Below, piece by piece: positions 18,849-21,555 of a stretch of DNA of 21,555 bases. This DNA is from a virus. Location: positions 1 through 21,555 of the IMG/VR virus record IMGVR_UViG_3300042516_003171. The stretch is one strand, 5' to 3'. Numbering within the stretch: the stretch's first letter is position 1; each line of letters starts with the position of its first letter. The notes below the pieces were generated by a model. That model was not told the DNA's origin, did not search any database, and saw nothing but the letters and a program-made list of their open reading frames with translations. The position numbers were made by a program, and so were the translations under genes.

Positions 18849-20087
18849 ATGGCTTGTCCTAATGTCTTCAACGCCTTCGCCGTAGCGACTGAGTCGCTCG
18901 CGCAGGACGTCTATAAACGCGCCTCGTATCGCTCGATGTGGCTCAATATGATTGAGCGCGGAGAGTATCCTCAAGGTACTGGCTTGACCCAGACCTCGTT
19001 CACCACCACTTCCATCGAGCCGACTGCGGCTGAGGAGTGGTCGGCCATCACGCTCGCCAGTGGCGAGAACGGTGGCGCTTGCGATGTCACTTACAGCGAG
19101 GTTCCGGTCGGCTATAATGCCGTCACTTGGAGTCCTGAGCGTTTCGCCCTCAAAGGTCCGCTCCTGTGTAAGGACGATTTGACCTTCGACCATCGCGTCG
19201 AGGCGTTCTTGCGTGTGTACTTGGAGAAGCTCTCGATCCGCGCACAGCGTTCATGGGAGACTCGCTATCAGAATACGTTCGCGAAGTTCGCCATCAAGGC
19301 TGTGGCCGACTCGTCCTTCACTCAGGTCGAGACGATTCCCTCCGGCGTGAATGAGTTCCCATGGATTCAGACCGGATCGGCTGGTCAGGCGCTCAATCAG
19401 TCTACCTCTGAGCTGACTCAGGAGATGCTCGATGTCGCGGCTGCTACGCTGATCCGTAACGGTGCGACGAATCCTGATAGCTCCGGTTTCATCTCGTACA
19501 GCAGCGATGGTCCGGTATTTCCGCTATATATCGGCTTGGAGGCTTCGCAGCGTATCGCTCAGAACAACCCGGCGTTCCGCGATGACTTGCGCTTCGCTGA
19601 TCAGGGCAGTGGCGCTGGTGCGGAGTTGCTGAAACGGATCGGCGCGAACCGGGTGATTAAGAACTATCGCCATGTGCCGAATCTGTTCCCGCCCCGCTTC
19701 ACTTATGCCGGTGGCAAGTACACGCTGGTTCAGCCGTTTACTAGCGCGAGCGGAACGAAGGGTACTGTGTTCAGCGTCAATTCGAGCTGGACGACTGCTC
19801 CGTACGAGGCCGCGTTCATCGTGACTCCGTATGTGTTCAAGTCGCACATCGTGCGGCCAGTGAATCGCGTTGGCGATCTGAGCTGGATGCCGACCAACTA
19901 CATGGGCGAGTGGCAGTGGGTGACTGGTGCCTACAAGCTCGATGTGGATTGCGCCGATCCGCTGGAGAAGAAGGGTCAGCATTACGCTGAGTTCGTTCAT
20001 GCTTCCGAACCCGTTTTCACGAATCAGGGTATGACGATCATCTTCCGCCGCTGCACCGGCGCGCTGACTACCATCATCTGCTCGTAA
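18849..20087 (+). CDS. Putative major capsid protein (412 aa)
   Basis: Probable shell-forming protein, HK97-like by context. It has the size, Gly/Ala/Ser/Thr richness, low Lys clustering and lack of enzymatic motifs usual for capsid proteins. An N-terminal helix-rich arm (FAVATESLAQDVYKRASY) is followed by mixed beta (VTYSEVPVGYNAVTWSPERF), a helix-rich part with LRVYLEKLSIRAQRSWETRY, a domain with PVFPLYIGLEASQRIA, and a C-terminal beta part (AAFIVTPYVFKSHIVRPVNR). The first residues MACPNVFNAF and several Cys are unusual for a mature capsid. Codon use is rich in TCC/CTC/GGT, unlike the leftward genes, as expected for a highly expressed gene. An intrinsic terminator follows. Confidence 0.62.
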   Translation: MACPNVFNAFAVATESLAQDVYKRASYRSMWLNMIERGEYPQGTGLTQTSFTTTSIEPTAAEEWSAITLASGENGGACDVTYSEVPVGYNAVTWSPERFALKGPLLCKDDLTFDHRVEAFLRVYLEKLSIRAQRSWETRYQNTFAKFAIKAVADSSFTQVETIPSGVNEFPWIQTGSAGQALNQSTSELTQEMLDVAAATLIRNGATNPDSSGFISYSSDGPVFPLYIGLEASQRIAQNNPAFRDDLRFADQGSGAGAELLKRIGANRVIKNYRHVPNLFPPRFTYAGGKYTLVQPFTSASGTKGTVFSVNSSWTTAPYEAAFIVTPYVFKSHIVRPVNRVGDLSWMPTNYMGEWQWVTGAYKLDVDCADPLEKKGQHYAEFVHASEPVFTNQGMTIIFRRCTGALTTIICS

Positions 20088-20107
20088 AAACCTCGTAAAT
20101 ACGCGAG

Positions 20108-20143
20108 AATCCGCAGGTCGAAAGGCTTGCGGATTTTTTATTT
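20108..20143 (+). terminator. Intrinsic terminator after the capsid gene
   Basis: AATCCGCA (20108-20115) pairs with TGCGGATT (20128-20135), with a 12-nt loop, and is followed by TTTTTATTT. This is a standard rho-independent form about 20 nt after the capsid stop. Confidence 0.85.
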
Positions 20144-20178
20144 GCCAGATGCCATGCTCATGCTAACTTTTGCGAGTC

Positions 20179-20970
20179 ATGGTAAACGAACCAAAACGTG
20201 GCGACGTACGCGAGGATGGGCTTGTCTGCTGGGGTTACACCTGGAAGGACAAGGATGGAAACAAGCGGTATCAGTGGCTAACGCCTGAACGATTTACGGA
20301 GAAGGTGGCCAACGAGAAGGAGAAGCTGGCCAAGTACAACGCTGAGAACGCGGAGACGATCCGAGTGAAGCAGGCTGAGAAATATCAACTAAATCGAGAG
20401 TATTACAAAGAAAAGTCACTTAGGTATTACCGAGAAAACAAGGAAGAGGTGTCAAAGAAGCACAGCGAGTATCAGAAAAAAAACGCTGAACACCTGAAGA
20501 AAAAGACAAACGAGTACCGCGCCAATAATCGAGAACGCGCTCGCCGTTGGGGGAAGCGATACAGCGATGCAAACCATTCCAAGATAATCGACAAGCTCCG
20601 TGAGCGCCGCCGGAACGACCCAATGATGCGGCTCAAGGACGCCATTCGAGGTTCGATTCGTGCGTATCTTGGCAGCAAGAAGACGCGACGGTCGGCCACA
20701 TTTGCGATTGTCGGCTGCACTCCCGACTTTCTGCGTGGTCATTTGGAGAGGCAGTTCAGGGATGGAATGACGTGGGAAAACTACGGTCCGTACTGGCATG
20801 TCGATCATCGCATTCCATTGGCCAGCGGAAATTCACCGGAGGAGATTATGGGATTGAGCCACTGGACAAACCTGCAACCGTTGACCGCGTTCGAGAACAT
20901 TTCCAAAGGATCAAAATTGGTGTTGCCCAACGATAACTCTGAGCTAGGTTTGCCTCGGTTGAATCAATAG
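20179..20970 (+). CDS. HNH endonuclease, free-standing homing type (263 aa)
   Basis: The C-terminal 70 residues hold the HNH core: WHVDHRIPLASG (the H-D-H metal site), then LSHWTNLQPLTAFENISKGSK with the conserved N-Q-P and N residues. The preceding GCTPDFLRGHLERQFRDGMTWENYG is typical of phage HNH proteins. Residues about 35-140 are a Lys/Glu-rich helical region (EKEKLAKYNAENAETIRVK...) with Tyr-Arg/Lys-Glu-Asn repeats. The N-terminal part (CWGYTWKDKDGNKRYQWLTPERF) may recognise DNA. Such genes often insert between late genes and cut intron-free or gene-free alleles. Terminators on both sides support a self-contained cassette. The ATG 20179 start follows TTTTGCGAGTC; no Shine-Dalgarno. Confidence 0.85.
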   Translation: MVNEPKRGDVREDGLVCWGYTWKDKDGNKRYQWLTPERFTEKVANEKEKLAKYNAENAETIRVKQAEKYQLNREYYKEKSLRYYRENKEEVSKKHSEYQKKNAEHLKKKTNEYRANNRERARRWGKRYSDANHSKIIDKLRERRRNDPMMRLKDAIRGSIRAYLGSKKTRRSATFAIVGCTPDFLRGHLERQFRDGMTWENYGPYWHVDHRIPLASGNSPEEIMGLSHWTNLQPLTAFENISKGSKLVLPNDNSELGLPRLNQ

Positions 20971-21006
20971 GTTGAATGTCTTGTAAAGCGCCTTATTGTG
21001 AGGCAC

Positions 21007-21046
21007 CCCGTCACTGGCCCGAAAAGTTAGTGGCGGGTTTTTTATT
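21007..21046 (+). terminator. Intrinsic terminator after the HNH gene
   Basis: CCCGTCACT (21007-21015) pairs with AGTGGCGGG (21029-21037) with one T-G wobble, followed by TTTTTTATT (21038-21046). This is a good rho-independent form 36 nt after the HNH stop. Confidence 0.88.
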
Positions 21047-21099
21047 GCCCGTTATCGCTTAGACATTGACATCCCAATAGGTCGCGTAATGCTCCCCGT

Positions 21100-21381
21100 A
21101 TGCCGTCATTTACGATTCCAAAAGGCGTAGAAATCCCCGAGAACCTTGCGGAGGGCGAAGCGTTCCAGACTATGGCGACTATCGTTCTTGGTAAGAATGG
21201 CAAGGCGGAGGTCATCGAGATTGATGGTGTGGCCATTCCCGGATACGAGAAGAAATCCAAGGGCAAGAAGCTGGCCGAGCGCGGTGAGGAGGAGGAGATG
21301 GAGGAGGAGGGTGCGACTCCCGGCGGCGGTGGATTTATCGCCGAGGTGATGCAGCGCGGCGCTGGTCCGATGGCACGATAA
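21100..21381 (+). CDS. Small acidic hypothetical protein (93 aa)
   Basis: Starts MPSFTIPKGVEIPENLAEG, then QTMATIVLGKNGKAEVIEIDG and a highly charged EERGEEEE-type acidic stretch (coding GAGGAGGAGG repeats), ending GGGGFIAEVMQRGAG. The order neutral domain, acidic hinge, short helix is typical of small virion accessory or scaffold-associated proteins, but no family is recognised. It lies right after the terminator of the HNH gene, so it needs its own promoter or read-through. Confidence 0.65.
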   Translation: MPSFTIPKGVEIPENLAEGEAFQTMATIVLGKNGKAEVIEIDGVAIPGYEKKSKGKKLAERGEEEEMEEEGATPGGGGFIAEVMQRGAGPMAR

Positions 21382-21401
21382 CCAATTTTCAATAGAACGA
21401 T

Positions 21402-21555
21402 ATGCCAAACATCACATGCGACGAGGCGGCAACGCTCATCAACGAGGCGGCGTCGCTGGGATGTCGCTCACCGTGGGAGGTTGAGTTGGCCAAGCTGGCG
21501 CTGGAGAACCGCATTGCGACGTATCTTCAGGGCGGCGGCGCGACACGCGGTGCGT
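21402..21555 (+). CDS. 5' end of a small hypothetical gene (partial)
   Basis: ATG 21402-21404 opens a frame running to the window edge (51 codons seen): MPNITCDEAATLINEAASLG, then a helical CRSPWEVELAKLALENRIATY and a Gly-rich GGGATRG. It lies 20 nt after the previous stop. Likely a late structural-region gene; function unknown. Confidence 0.6.
   Translation, partial: MPNITCDEAATLINEAASLGCRSPWEVELAKLALENRIATYLQGGGATRGA

Noticed and set aside
18441-19193. 250-aa open frame on the minus strand
   Set aside because: It runs antisense through the end of the nuclease gene, the capsid leader and the capsid N terminus. It has no family match, and capsid codon use explains its openness.
19524-20000. 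158-aa open frame on the minus strand
   Set aside because: Antisense to the capsid gene; no start context or coupling.
20452-20808. 118-aa and 82-aa minus-strand frames
   Set aside because: Antisense to the helical part of the HNH gene; the Phe/Ser-rich composition mirrors its Lys/Glu codons.

Overview
This window looks like part of the genome of a double-stranded DNA bacteriophage (or prophage), probably tailed, with moderately high GC. The evidence is a dense series of very small genes, about 45 in 21.5 kb. Most lie on one strand in translationally coupled runs, beside a replication/recombination module and a putative major capsid protein. I see no rRNA, tRNA, CRISPR array or transposase. 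The host cannot be fixed from the sequence. Uncoupled genes often have A/T-rich leaders (AATAAA or AATTTT just before ATG) instead of a Shine-Dalgarno sequence. That is known for Bacteroidota and some other non-proteobacterial lineages, so it is only a weak hint.

Layout. Positions 1-300 (+) hold the end of a gene with a C-terminal membrane segment and a 61-residue basic protein. Positions 290-17327 (-) form one long leftward early region. Read in the direction of transcription, it begins with accessory genes: a small membrane peptide, a conserved gp88/DUF7227-like phage protein, a Cys-rich zinc-ribbon-like protein, two paralogous 'TPGPW' proteins and a lysozyme-like SLT protein. After a 400-bp gap with a cluster of hairpins come an excisionase-type HTH protein, a RecT-like annealing protein, a RecE-like PD-(D/E)XK exonuclease, a DUF669-like protein and the flavin-dependent thymidylate synthase ThyX. 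Next is a tandem array of coiled-coil paralogues (6453-8424). The region ends with a ribbon-helix-helix-like protein, an SF2 helicase, SSB, a RuvC-like resolvase, several tiny proteins and a large primase-helicase. Positions 17400-21555 (+) form the late region: a terminase-small-subunit-like HTH protein, a PD-(D/E)XK nuclease, the putative major capsid protein, an HNH endonuclease between two intrinsic terminators, and two small genes, the last one cut by the window edge.

How the genes fit together. Primase-helicase, SF2 helicase, SSB, RecE/RecT-like proteins and RuvC-like resolvase make a nearly self-contained replication and recombination kit. ThyX would supply dTMP. At least 22 junctions in the leftward region are 4-nt ATGA or GTGA overlaps, so many of these genes are probably translated as coupled chains. 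The overlaps fix most start codons and reveal genes too short for ordinary ORF calling: a 52-residue gene at 8421-8579 and a 39-residue membrane peptide at 3075-3194. A 35-residue membrane peptide at 16977-17084 is also present, though it is not coupled.

Most notable signals: (1) the coiled-coil paralogue array, with an exact 51-bp direct repeat at 6715-6765 and 8378-8428 and recurring gene-end modules that encode a C-terminal KEAKP-type tail, a Shine-Dalgarno sequence and the next start codon together; (2) the hairpin cluster at 12692-13091; (3) tandem 11-bp repeats just before the small-terminase-like gene; (4) no large terminase or portal gene between the small-terminase-like gene and the capsid gene; (5) a switch of reading frame at 5103-5371.
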